From contig PXSV01000145.1 in assembly GCA_003022685.1 (NCBI GenBank), positions 1 through 32,337 of the forward strand: 32,337 nucleotides of DNA. The letters run 5' to 3'. Every line of letters begins with the position of its first letter. The first letter of the stretch is position 1. The position numbers and the translations under genes are program-made. Source of the stretch: Halobacteriales archaeon SW_9_67_24. Its GTDB lineage: Archaea; Halobacteriota; Halobacteria; Halobacteriales; Halococcaceae. The notes under the pieces were generated by a model. That model saw only the letters and a list, made by a program, of their open reading frames with translations, made no database searches and was not told the origin of the DNA. This document shows, piece by piece, positions 17,335 to 26,102 of the stretch.

Positions 17335-20300
17335 TGGGCCCGGACGACGAACGCTACTTCGAGCGGATCGAATCCCAGCTCGACGAGGCGTTCGCGGTCG
17401 CCGAGGAGGCACGCGAGAAGGGCGGCGATCCGACCCCCGAGATCGAGATTCCGGTGGCGAAGGACATGGCCGACCGGGTGGAGAACATCCTCGGGATCGA
17501 GGGCGTTGCCGACCGCGTCCGCGAACTCGAAGGCGAGATGAGCCGGGAGGAGGCGGCGCTCGAACTCGCTGCGGACTTCGCGGCGGGCCGGGTCGGCGAC
17601 TACGAGACCGACGCCGGGAAGATCGAGGGTGCGGTCCGGACCGCCGTTGCCCTCCTCACCGAGGGCGTGGTCGCTGCGCCGATCGAGGGAATCGACCGGG
17701 TCGAACTCGCCGCAAATCCCGATGGGTCGGAGTTCGTTCGAGTGTTCTACGCGGGGCCGATCCGTTCGGCTGGCGGCACGGCCCAGGCCCTGTCGGTGCT
17801 CGTCGCGGACTACACCCGCGCGCTGCTCGGCCGCGCGGAGTACGAGGCCCGCGAGGAGGAGGTCGAACGCTACGCCGAGGAGGTCGATCTCTACGACTCG
17901 GAGACGGGGCTCCAGTACTCGCCGAAGGACGCCGAGACGAAGTTCATCGCCCGGAATTCACCTGTGATGCTCGACGGCGAGGCCACCGGCCAAGAGGAGG
18001 TCTCGGGCTTTCGCGACCTCGAACGCGTGGCGACGAACAACCCCCGTGGCGGGATGTGTCTCGTGCTCGCCGAGGGGATCGCTCAGAAAGCCCCGAAAAT
18101 CGAGCGCTACACCACCGACCTCGACGAGGTGGACTGGCCGTGGCTCGACGACGACCTGATCGCCGGCACCGTCGGGAACTCCACCGGGGACGAGGCCGAC
18201 GATGACGATCCGGACGCTGACGGTGCCGACGCCGACGCCGAAGCCGAGGCCGACGGCAACGAAACGGACGACCAACCGGAGCCGGCTGCCGACGCGGATT
18301 CCGACCCCGACGGACCGCTCAGACCCGAGCCATCGACGAAGTTCCTCCGGGACCTGATCGCCGGCCGGCCGGTGTTCGGCCATCCGAGCGAGGACGGCGG
18401 GTTCCGGTTGCGCTACGGTCGCGCGCGAAATCACGGCTTCGCGACCGCCGGGGTGCATCCGGCAACGATGCATCTCGTCGACGACTTCCTCGCGGCCGGC
18501 ACCCAGTTGAAGACCGAGCGGCCAGGCAAGGCCGCCGGCGTCGTGCCCGTCGACTCGATCGAGGGTCCCACCGTGCGGCTGGCGAACGGCGACGTCCGTC
18601 GGATCGACGACCCCGCGGAAGCGCTCGAACTCAGAAACGGCGTCGAGGCGATCCTCGATCTCGGCGAGTACCTCGTCAACTACGGTGAGTTCGTCGAGAA
18701 CAACCACCCGCTCGCGCCGGCTTCGTACACCTACGACTGGTGGATCCAGGAGTTCGACGCCACCGACGCGAACGTCCAGGCGCTCGCGGACTCGACGCGG
18801 GTCGACCTCGAACACCCCACTCCCGAGGAAGCGATCGAGTGGGCAACCGAATACGACGCGCCGCTCCACCCCGAGTACACCTACTGCTGGCACGACATCA
18901 CTGTCGAGCAGTTCGAAACGCTCGCCGACGCAGTTGCGGCGGGCGAACTCATCGACGGCGAACTGGCGCGCGAACCCGCGCCCGAGGTTCGAGACGCGCT
19001 CGAAGCATTGCTCGTTCCGCACAACCGTCCCAGGCCGCCGACGTGCTCCGCGTTCCCGAACACGGGCCGCTCGTCCGATCGCTGGGATTCGACCCGGACC
19101 GCGAACGTACGTGGGAAGACCTCTCGATGGAAGTGCGCGAGTGGCCGAACGCGATGAAGGCCGCCTGCGAAGTTGCACCATTTGATCTCCGCGAGCGCGC
19201 CCCCACCCGAATCGGCGGCCGAATGGGGAGGCCGGAAAAATCCGAACAGCGCGAGCTCTCGCCGGCAGTCCACACCCTGTTCCCGATCGGCGAGGCCGGC
19301 GGCAACCAGCGCGACGTGAGCGAGGCGGCCGAGCACGTTCACGACGACAGCGGGGAGCGCGGTGTCGTCCCGGTCCAGGTCGGCCGGCGCGAATGCACAG
19401 AATGCGGCGAGCGGAGCTGCGAGACACGCTGTCCCGACTGCGGCGGCGTCACCGAGCCGCGGTATGAGTGTCGCGACTGCGAGATCGCGGTCGAACCCGA
19501 CGAGTCGGGCCGGGCCGAGTGCCCACGCTGCGGGAGCGAGGCCACCCCGACCGAGTGGCGCACGGTCGACGTCCGCGAGGAGTTCCACGATGCGCTCGAC
19601 GCCGTTGGCGAGCGCGAGAACGCCTTCGACATGGTGAAAGGCGTGAAGGGGCTGACCTCGAAGCTCAAGACGCCCGAGCCGATGGAGAAGGGCGTCCTGC
19701 GCGCGAAGCACGGCGTTTCGTCGTTCAAGGACGGCACTGTGCGTTACGACATGACCGACCTCCCAGTGACGAGCGTCCGTCCCGCCGAGCTCGATGTCTC
19801 GGTCGATCAGTTCCGCGAGCTCGGCTACCACGAGGACATCGACGGCGAGCCGCTCCGCCACGCCGATCAACTGGTCGAACTCCGGGTCCAGGACGTCGTG
19901 CTCTCGAACGGTGCGGCCGAGCACCTCCTCCGGACGGCGGATTTCGTCGACGACCTCCTCGAACAGTACTACGGTCTCGATTCGTTCTACGGCTTCGACG
20001 ATCGCGGCGACCTCGTGGGCGAGCTCGTCTTCGGGATGGCCCCCCACACCTCGGCGGCGGTCGTCGGCCGGGTCGTGGGTTTCACGAGCGCCGCAGTTGG
20101 ATACGCTCATCCGTACTTTCACGCCTCGAAACGCCGTAATTGCGACGGAGATGAAGACTGCGTGATGCTTTTGATGGACGGGTTGTTGAACTTCTCGAAG
20201 GAGTACCTTCCGGACAAGCGGGGCGGAAGCGTCGCCGAGGACTCGCGGCTCGTCGCCGTCGATCCGGACGACAACGTTCGCTTCTTGACGTTCGATGAGT

Positions 20301-22438
20301 TCTGGCGCGAACTCGAATCGCCGATCGAAGCCGACGGGAAGTACCGAAAACGGACCTGTGTGGACGAGGGTTGGCGGACGTACACTTTCGACGAAACATA
20401 CGAAGCGTCGCTCCAGCCGATCGAGAAGGCGATTCGCTACCGTGCCGACGAGGACGAAGGGCTGCTTCGTGTGACAACGCAGTTCGGTCGCTCGGTCGAG
20501 ATCACCGCCAACCACAGTCTGTTTCGGTACGACGACGGGATCGAGGAAGTGGCCGGCGACGAACTGAGTGAGGGGGACTTGCTTCTCGCGCCACGGGATC
20601 TCGATGTCGAGGCGGAGCGAACGACGATCGATGCGACCGAGTGTGTCGACGATCCGTACGTCGTCATCGACGATCACATCGAGGATCTGCTCCGATCGGT
20701 CTGGGAAACGTTCGACCGTGGCAGCGAAGCTCACGACGCGTTCACGTCCGGTCTGTCCTACCGGCTCTCGAAGGACAAGATCGCCCACGATCGACTCGAC
20801 ATGATACTCGATCACGGTGACTACGCCGTTCCGAACGACGCCGAAATCGCGCTCAAGGGATCGTCGAACGGGATCACTCGAACCGTCGACATCGACGAGG
20901 AATTTGCGTGGCTCCTCGGCCTGTTCGTCGCCGAAGGAACCACGTCGAGTGTCTGTCCGGCGATCCACAATGCCGACGAGGACCTGATCGATCGTGCAGG
21001 AGCCATCATCGAAACGAAACTCGACCACGAGCCCGGACGGCGCTGGTCGAATCGTGCGTACGAACTTCGCTTTCCGGCTGTGTTTCGTGAGGTCCTCTAC
21101 GATCTCGGGTTCGAGTGCCGTGATTCCTATGCTGCAAGCGAGAAAGTCGTTCCCGATCCTCTCTTCCAAGCACCGCGCGAAGTCGTGCTCGCCTTTCTTC
21201 GTGGATTCATCGCCGGTGATGGCAGCGAGTCGTCGGACGACAACTACAGTTCGATAGCGTTCCATACCACGAGTGACGATGTCCGCGACGGCATCGTCTT
21301 CTTGCTCCACCGCCTCGGTCTAGTGGCGAACGTCTCGACGACAACGAATCGCAACGGAAACCGTCAGGACATTCATGCCGTCTCCGTTTCCGGCGGCGCG
21401 ACCGACAACCCGCTCCGCCGCGTGCTGAACGGCGACGAATCCTATCACCCCAAAAGTCTCGTCGTGTCCGTCCCGGACGCACTGATGGAGATCCGAGAGA
21501 TGCCAATCGATGGGAGCAAACAGCTCATCCCGAAGTACCTCAAGCGTCGCGAGAACGTCTCGCTCGAAAAACTCCGAGAGATCGTCGAGGAACTCGACCG
21601 ACGCGAGCTGCCGCCACCAGCCCGGGATCGCCTCGACGAACTTCGTCCGCTCGTCGACGGCGATCTCTCGTATCTCCGTATCGAGGGCATCGAACGCGTC
21701 GATTACGACGGCCACCTCTACGATCTACAGGTCGGCGGCGAGCCGGTCTTCCTGACGAACTGGCTCTATGCTCACAACTCGATGGACGCGCCGCTGGTGA
21801 TGTCCTCGCGGATCGACCCCGCCGAGATCGACGACGAGGCCCACAACATGGACGTCGTGGATCGCTACCCCCGCGAGTTCTACGAGGCCACCCTCGACAT
21901 GGCCGATCCCGGAAGCGTGGACATCGAGATCGCCGAGGCGAGCGTCGGCACCGACGCGGAGTGCACCGGCTTTCGCCACACGCACGACACGTCGGACCTC
22001 GCGCTCGGGCCGTCGCTGTCAGCATACAAGACGCTGGGCGCGATGACCGAGAAGATGGACGCCCAGCTCGAACTCGCGCGGAAGCTCCGGGCCGTCGACG
22101 AAACCGACGTCGCCGAGCGCATCATCGAATACCACTTCCTTCCCGACCTCATCGGCAATCTCCGGGCCTTCTCGCGCCAAGAGACGCGATGTCTCGACTG
22201 CGGCACCAAGTACCGCCGGATGCCGCTCACGGGCGAGTGCCGGGAGTGTGGCGGCGGCGTGAACCTGACTGTGCACGAGGGATCGGTGAAGAAATACATC
22301 GACACCGCCACCCGGGTCGCCGAGGAGTACGGCACCCGCGATTACACCAAACAGCGCCTCGAAGTGCTCGATCGCACTTTGGAGAGCGTGTTCGAGAACG
22401 ACAAGAACAAACAGTCCGGCATTGCCGACTTCATGTAG
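17334..22438 (+). CDS. polC: DNA polymerase D large subunit DP2, intein-containing, with an apparent -1 frameshift near 19026
   Basis: N-terminus in frame 3 (MGPDDERYFERIESQLDEAF...YAGPIRSAGGTAQALSVLVADYTR) to LLVPHN; continues in frame 2 from SQAADVLRVPEHGPLVRSLGF...MGRPEKSEQRELSPAVHTLFPIG...KEYLPDKRGG | intein | SMDAPLVMSSRIDPAEIDDEAHNMD...Zn fingers CLDCGTKYRRMPLTGECRECGG. Confidence 0.92.
20228..21778 (+). mobile_element. DP2 intein with LAGLIDADG-type homing endonuclease domain (517 aa)
   Basis: Inserted between KEYLPDKRGG and SMDAPLVMSS; Ser1 (SVAEDSRLVAVD), block B VEITANHSLF, DOD motifs LLGLFVAEG and FLRGFIAGDG, C-terminal block HLYDLQVGGEPVFLTNWLYAHN followed by Ser+1. Confidence 0.93.
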
Positions 22439-22670
22439 CGAGCCTGGCGACCGATACGATCGAGACACCACGGACCTCGCACACGACTCTCGGCCGATCG
22501 CACCGGACGACTGATCGGCGCTGCCCTTCGAATGACGGTCGTCACACGCGCGTCGGACGTTGTTCCGATCGTGGAGGGGAAATCGAGGGGGCGAGAGGCG
22601 ATTTCATCGACTGAACTCAGTGTCAGTTGCGCGAAGCGATTTCGGCGGAACTCCGGCGCACGCCGCCGTG

Positions 22671-22705
22671 GAAACGGACCCGAGTTCGGTCCGTTTCGAA
22701 CTCGG
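22671..22705. promoter_or_regulatory. Interleaved alternative hairpins upstream of the polysaccharide deacetylase gene
   Basis: GAAACGGACC(22671-22680)/GGTCCGTTTC(22688-22697) and CCGAGTTCG(22680-22688)/CGAACTCGG(22697-22705). Confidence 0.5.
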
Positions 22706-22792
22706 CATACAGCACGGTCGCGCCTCCGTCGGCAGACGCTTGCGGCAGACCTATATGGGGCGCGAGACCACCGTCGTACCGTCGATTACTCG

Positions 22793-23812
22793 ATGACTGG
22801 AACGGTGGTTATCTCGCTCGATGCCGAACTCGCGTGGGGCTATCACGACGAACACTCCTCGTCCGCGGGCGGCCTCGCTCGACGCACCAGCAACCGCGCT
22901 CGACAAGCGTACAGAACGGTGACGCGGGGACACTACGCCGACCACGGCATCACGGGCGACGAGTTGGCGACCGCGAGACGGTCGTGGCTCCGGTTGCTCG
23001 ACGCGTTCGAGGAGTTCGATACCCCGGCGACGTGGGCGGTCGTCGGCCACCTGTTCATCAACAAATGCGACGGCGAACACCGCTCGCACCCGCTCTCGCC
23101 AGGGTGGTTCGCGAGCGACCCCGGCGGGACGGCGGCCGAGCAGCCCTCGTGGTTCGCCGGCGATCTCATCGACGCGATCGCGGACTCCCCGACGGAGCAC
23201 GAGATCGGCAGTCACACGTTTTCACACGTCGTGTTCGGCGCGCCGACGACGAATAGCGAGGTGGCGTCTGCCGAGCTTCGCGCCGCGACCGACGCCGCCG
23301 CTGCCCACGACTGCTCGCTCACCTCGCTGGTCTTCCCGCGCAACTGGGTCGGTCATCGCGACGTCCTCGCCGAGCACGGCTTCACCTGCTATCGGGGAAA
23401 CAGGGCCCGTTGGTACGACGATGCCCTCGTCCGGCCGGCTGCCAAGATGGCCAACATGGGTTTGCAGTTCTCGCCGCCGCCGGTCGGTCAGCCGACCGTC
23501 GACGAGCACGGCCTCGTCGACATCCCCGCATCGCTCAACCTCTTTTCGTTCGAGGGGCTCGCACGATCGCTGGTCGGGCCGGTCGTGGCCGATCCGATCG
23601 TCCGCCAGGCGAAACTCGGCATCGAGCGCGCCATCAATGAGGACGGGGTGTTTCACCTCTGGCTCCACCCGAACGACGTTCTGCGTCCCTCACATATCGA
23701 GCGGATGCGGACCGTCCTCGCACACGTCGACGAACGCCGGTCCCAGGGCGAACTCACCGTCGAGACGATGAGTTCCCTCGCCGAGCGAACGAAGGCGAAC
23801 GCTACGGGGTAG
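22793..23812 (+). CDS. Polysaccharide deacetylase family protein
   Basis: MTGTVVISLDAELAWGYHD...TPATWAVVGHLF...HEIGSHTFSHVVF...LVFPRNWVGHRDVLAEHGFTCYRG...FHLWLHPNDV; ATG 22793 with CTATATGG about 40 nt upstream. Confidence 0.85.
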   Translation: MTGTVVISLDAELAWGYHDEHSSSAGGLARRTSNRARQAYRTVTRGHYADHGITGDELATARRSWLRLLDAFEEFDTPATWAVVGHLFINKCDGEHRSHPLSPGWFASDPGGTAAEQPSWFAGDLIDAIADSPTEHEIGSHTFSHVVFGAPTTNSEVASAELRAATDAAAAHDCSLTSLVFPRNWVGHRDVLAEHGFTCYRGNRARWYDDALVRPAAKMANMGLQFSPPPVGQPTVDEHGLVDIPASLNLFSFEGLARSLVGPVVADPIVRQAKLGIERAINEDGVFHLWLHPNDVLRPSHIERMRTVLAHVDERRSQGELTVETMSSLAERTKANATG

Positions 23813-24638
23813 CGCGCCTTGATCGGAACATCTTGAGTCGCCCGCGCGTGTTTTTCAGCAGGATCCTCGCCGTCTCTGCTGCCGTGGGTGTCGTATAGAG
23901 ATCGCCGAGTTCCTCGACCGTCGTCGGGGTGAACCCCGGTTCCCCGAGCTTCCGAATCGCGGTAGCGAGCATTCCCTCCGAGACCCGGAACTTCCGGCGT
24001 TTGATCTCCTGCCACGTCCGTGCGTCGGCGATGTCGACCGGTTCGAAGACGACGATGCGCCCGCCGTCGAGGGTCTCGGTGAGCTGCTGGAGCGTCACGC
24101 CGGACGCGGGTTCGTCGTTGAGGAGTTCCCAGACGTGGGTTGGCGCGCCGCGATAGGTACGGATGTCGCTGTGGTGGAAACTCAGGACGCCGTGTTCCGG
24201 GGCCGTGAGGATCTCGCCCTGCAGGATCCCGAACCCGAACCGAAAGGCCACGTCCACGGGTGTGATCTCATCGATGGCCACGCTCGGTAGTTCGTTGCCG
24301 ATGCCGTCGGCCGGTTCGGGCGCACACCGAACGATCTCGGCCGAATCGGCCCACGACTGTGCGTCGAGAGGCTGGGTGCCGAGGTACTCCGGCGGGTCGA
24401 AGACCGTGTGTGCTGCCGAGACGGGTGCCCACGCCCCGTACTGGCTCGCGGTCCGATAGTACCGGCGAACGCGCGCGAGTCGGTTTCCCGGCTCGACGCT
24501 TGACGCGGTCGCCTCGTTGATGACGACGTGGCTGATGGTGAGGTCCTGTTCGGCGACGGCGCGTTCGAGCGCGCGCGCGGTCCAGTTGTGGAGGGTCGGC
24601 CCGTCCAGCAGTACCGCCCCGTCGAGGCTGCTACTCAT
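23802..24638 (-). CDS. Formyltransferase-fold protein
   Basis: FRFGFGILQGEILTAPEHGVLSFHHSDIRTYRGAPTHVWELLNDEPASGVTLQQLTETLDGGRIVVFEPVDI resembles the formyl_trans_N catalytic core (HxS...YRG...LDxG). Confidence 0.8.
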   Translation of the reverse strand: MSSSLDGAVLLDGPTLHNWTARALERAVAEQDLTISHVVINEATASSVEPGNRLARVRRYYRTASQYGAWAPVSAAHTVFDPPEYLGTQPLDAQSWADSAEIVRCAPEPADGIGNELPSVAIDEITPVDVAFRFGFGILQGEILTAPEHGVLSFHHSDIRTYRGAPTHVWELLNDEPASGVTLQQLTETLDGGRIVVFEPVDIADARTWQEIKRRKFRVSEGMLATAIRKLGEPGFTPTTVEELGDLYTTPTAAETARILLKNTRGRLKMFRSRRATP

Positions 24639-24793
24639 CGTCTTCCGTCGTGTCGCGCTCGGTTCTCATGCTTCTACTGGTGACGACTGCCGGTCTCCCA
24701 TTAGGCGTTCCGGGGTTCGCCGGGCGCTCGCCCGCCGACCGACGGATCGTTCGTTTCCAGCGGCTCGACTCGCTGCGCTCGTCGAACCACAGA

Positions 24794-24887
24794 ACCGCCT
24801 CGCAACCGCTCAGCACTACCCCGTGACCGCCCAGCACGGCCCGCGACCGCTAAGCGCCGCCACCGCAACCGCCGACGGAATTTATGA
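24794..24887 (+). promoter_or_regulatory. Phased ACCGC motif array followed by a TATA-like box
   Basis: ACCGC at 24794, 24805, 24826, 24846, 24868; extended form ACCGCYNAGCRC in three of them; TTTATGA at 24881-24887, 29 nt before ATG 24910. Confidence 0.45.
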
Positions 24888-24909
24888 TCACGGGGCGCGA
24901 ACCGCCGTC

Positions 24910-25200
24910 ATGAGCCAGGAATCACCCGCGGTCGCGGTCGGCGCGACCGTCGACACCGAGGACGGCGACGCACTCGGCACCGTTCGCGGGTTCGACACGG
25001 ACGGGTTCTTCCTCACGACCCGTGAGGGAATCGCGTCGCTCTCGGTCGAACACGAGCGTGCGGGTCACGCACTCGGCGAGGCCGAACTGCTGTGGCGGTG
25101 TGGCGACCGCGGGGAGATGGGCGACCTCGATAACGGCGTTCCTGACGCCTGCCCGCCGTGTGACGCGCCGAAAGAACACTACTACTGGACCGAGGAGTAG
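24910..25200 (+). CDS. Rubredoxin-like small protein (DUF7130-like)
   Basis: MSQESPAVAVGATVDTEDGDALGTVRGFDTDGFFLTTREGI...LLWRCGDRGEMGDLDNGVPDACPPCDAPKEHYYWTEE. Confidence 0.75.
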   Translation: MSQESPAVAVGATVDTEDGDALGTVRGFDTDGFFLTTREGIASLSVEHERAGHALGEAELLWRCGDRGEMGDLDNGVPDACPPCDAPKEHYYWTEE

Positions 25201-25208
25201 CGCCCGGA

Positions 25209-26087
25209 ATGGAGATCGTCGTCCTCGGTGCCGGCAGCCTCGGCAGCCTCGTCGGCGGACTGTGCGCGCGCGAGCACCGCGTGACCCTCGTCGGCCGTGA
25301 TCCACACATCGGGGCAGTCCGCGATTCGGGCCTCCACGTCGGCGGTGGGTTCGATTTCACCGTCCATCCGGCTGCACGCACCGATCCACCCCCGACTGCC
25401 GATCTCGCCCTAGTGACGGTCAAGGCGTTCGACACCGAGGCCGCGGCCCGCGATCTCGCCGACTGCGATCTCGATGCCGTCTGCTCGCTCCAGAACGGTC
25501 TCGGCAACGAGGAAGTCCTCGCTGCGCACCTCGACGGCGTTCTCGCCGGGACCTGCACCTACGGCGCGCGACTCGTCGAACCGGGCCGGGTCGAATGCAC
25601 CGGGATCGGCGAGATCGCACTCGGCGCACCCGACGGCGGCGACTCGGCGCGCGCCGGCCGGGTCGGCCGCGCGCTCCAAGCGGCAGGGATCGAGACGGCC
25701 GTTGCCGACGACATGCCCCGCCGACGCTGGGGGAAACTCGCGATCAACGCGGGGATCAATCCCACGACCGCGCTCGCTCGCGTGCCGAACGGCGCTCTCA
25801 GTAACGGCCCGCTCGCCGGCATCGCCCGCGAGGCCGCCCGCGAAACCGCCCGCGTCGCGCGCGAGCAGGGGGTCGATCTCGGGGACGAAGCGGCGGTCGC
25901 GGCGCTCGATGGGGTCGTCGAGGCCACGGCCGCGAACACCTCCTCGATGCTCCAGGACGTCAATGCGGGTCGGCGAACCGAGATCGACGCGATCAACGGG
26001 GCCGTTCTCGACCGCGCCGGTCGTCCCGTTCCGGTGAACCGGACGCTCGCCAGCCTGGTCCGGGCGTGGGAAGCCGGCGATCGGTAG
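25209..26087 (+). CDS. panE: 2-dehydropantoate 2-reductase
   Basis: MEIVVLGAGSLGSLVGGLCA...LALVTVKAFDTEAA...SLQNGLGNEE...WGKLAINAGINPTTAL...SSMLQDVNAGRRTEIDAINGAV. Confidence 0.92.
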   Translation: MEIVVLGAGSLGSLVGGLCAREHRVTLVGRDPHIGAVRDSGLHVGGGFDFTVHPAARTDPPPTADLALVTVKAFDTEAAARDLADCDLDAVCSLQNGLGNEEVLAAHLDGVLAGTCTYGARLVEPGRVECTGIGEIALGAPDGGDSARAGRVGRALQAAGIETAVADDMPRRRWGKLAINAGINPTTALARVPNGALSNGPLAGIAREAARETARVAREQGVDLGDEAAVAALDGVVEATAANTSSMLQDVNAGRRTEIDAINGAVLDRAGRPVPVNRTLASLVRAWEAGDR

Positions 26088-26102
26088 GTCCCACTCCCCA
26101 GT

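Noticed and set aside
19020-19033. Programmed ribosomal frameshifting in polC
   Set aside because: No slippery heptamer or convincing downstream pseudoknot seen; sequencing error or simple indel is more likely.
18881-21310. 809-aa minus-strand ORF antisense to polC
   Set aside because: Antisense shadow ORF of DP2 and its intein; no recognisable domains.
24517-24909. 5' extension of the rubredoxin-like ORF upstream of ATG 24910
   Set aside because: Extension is Arg/Ser-rich, crosses the formyltransferase 5' end and the TATA-like box; ATG 24910 fits a leaderless transcript.
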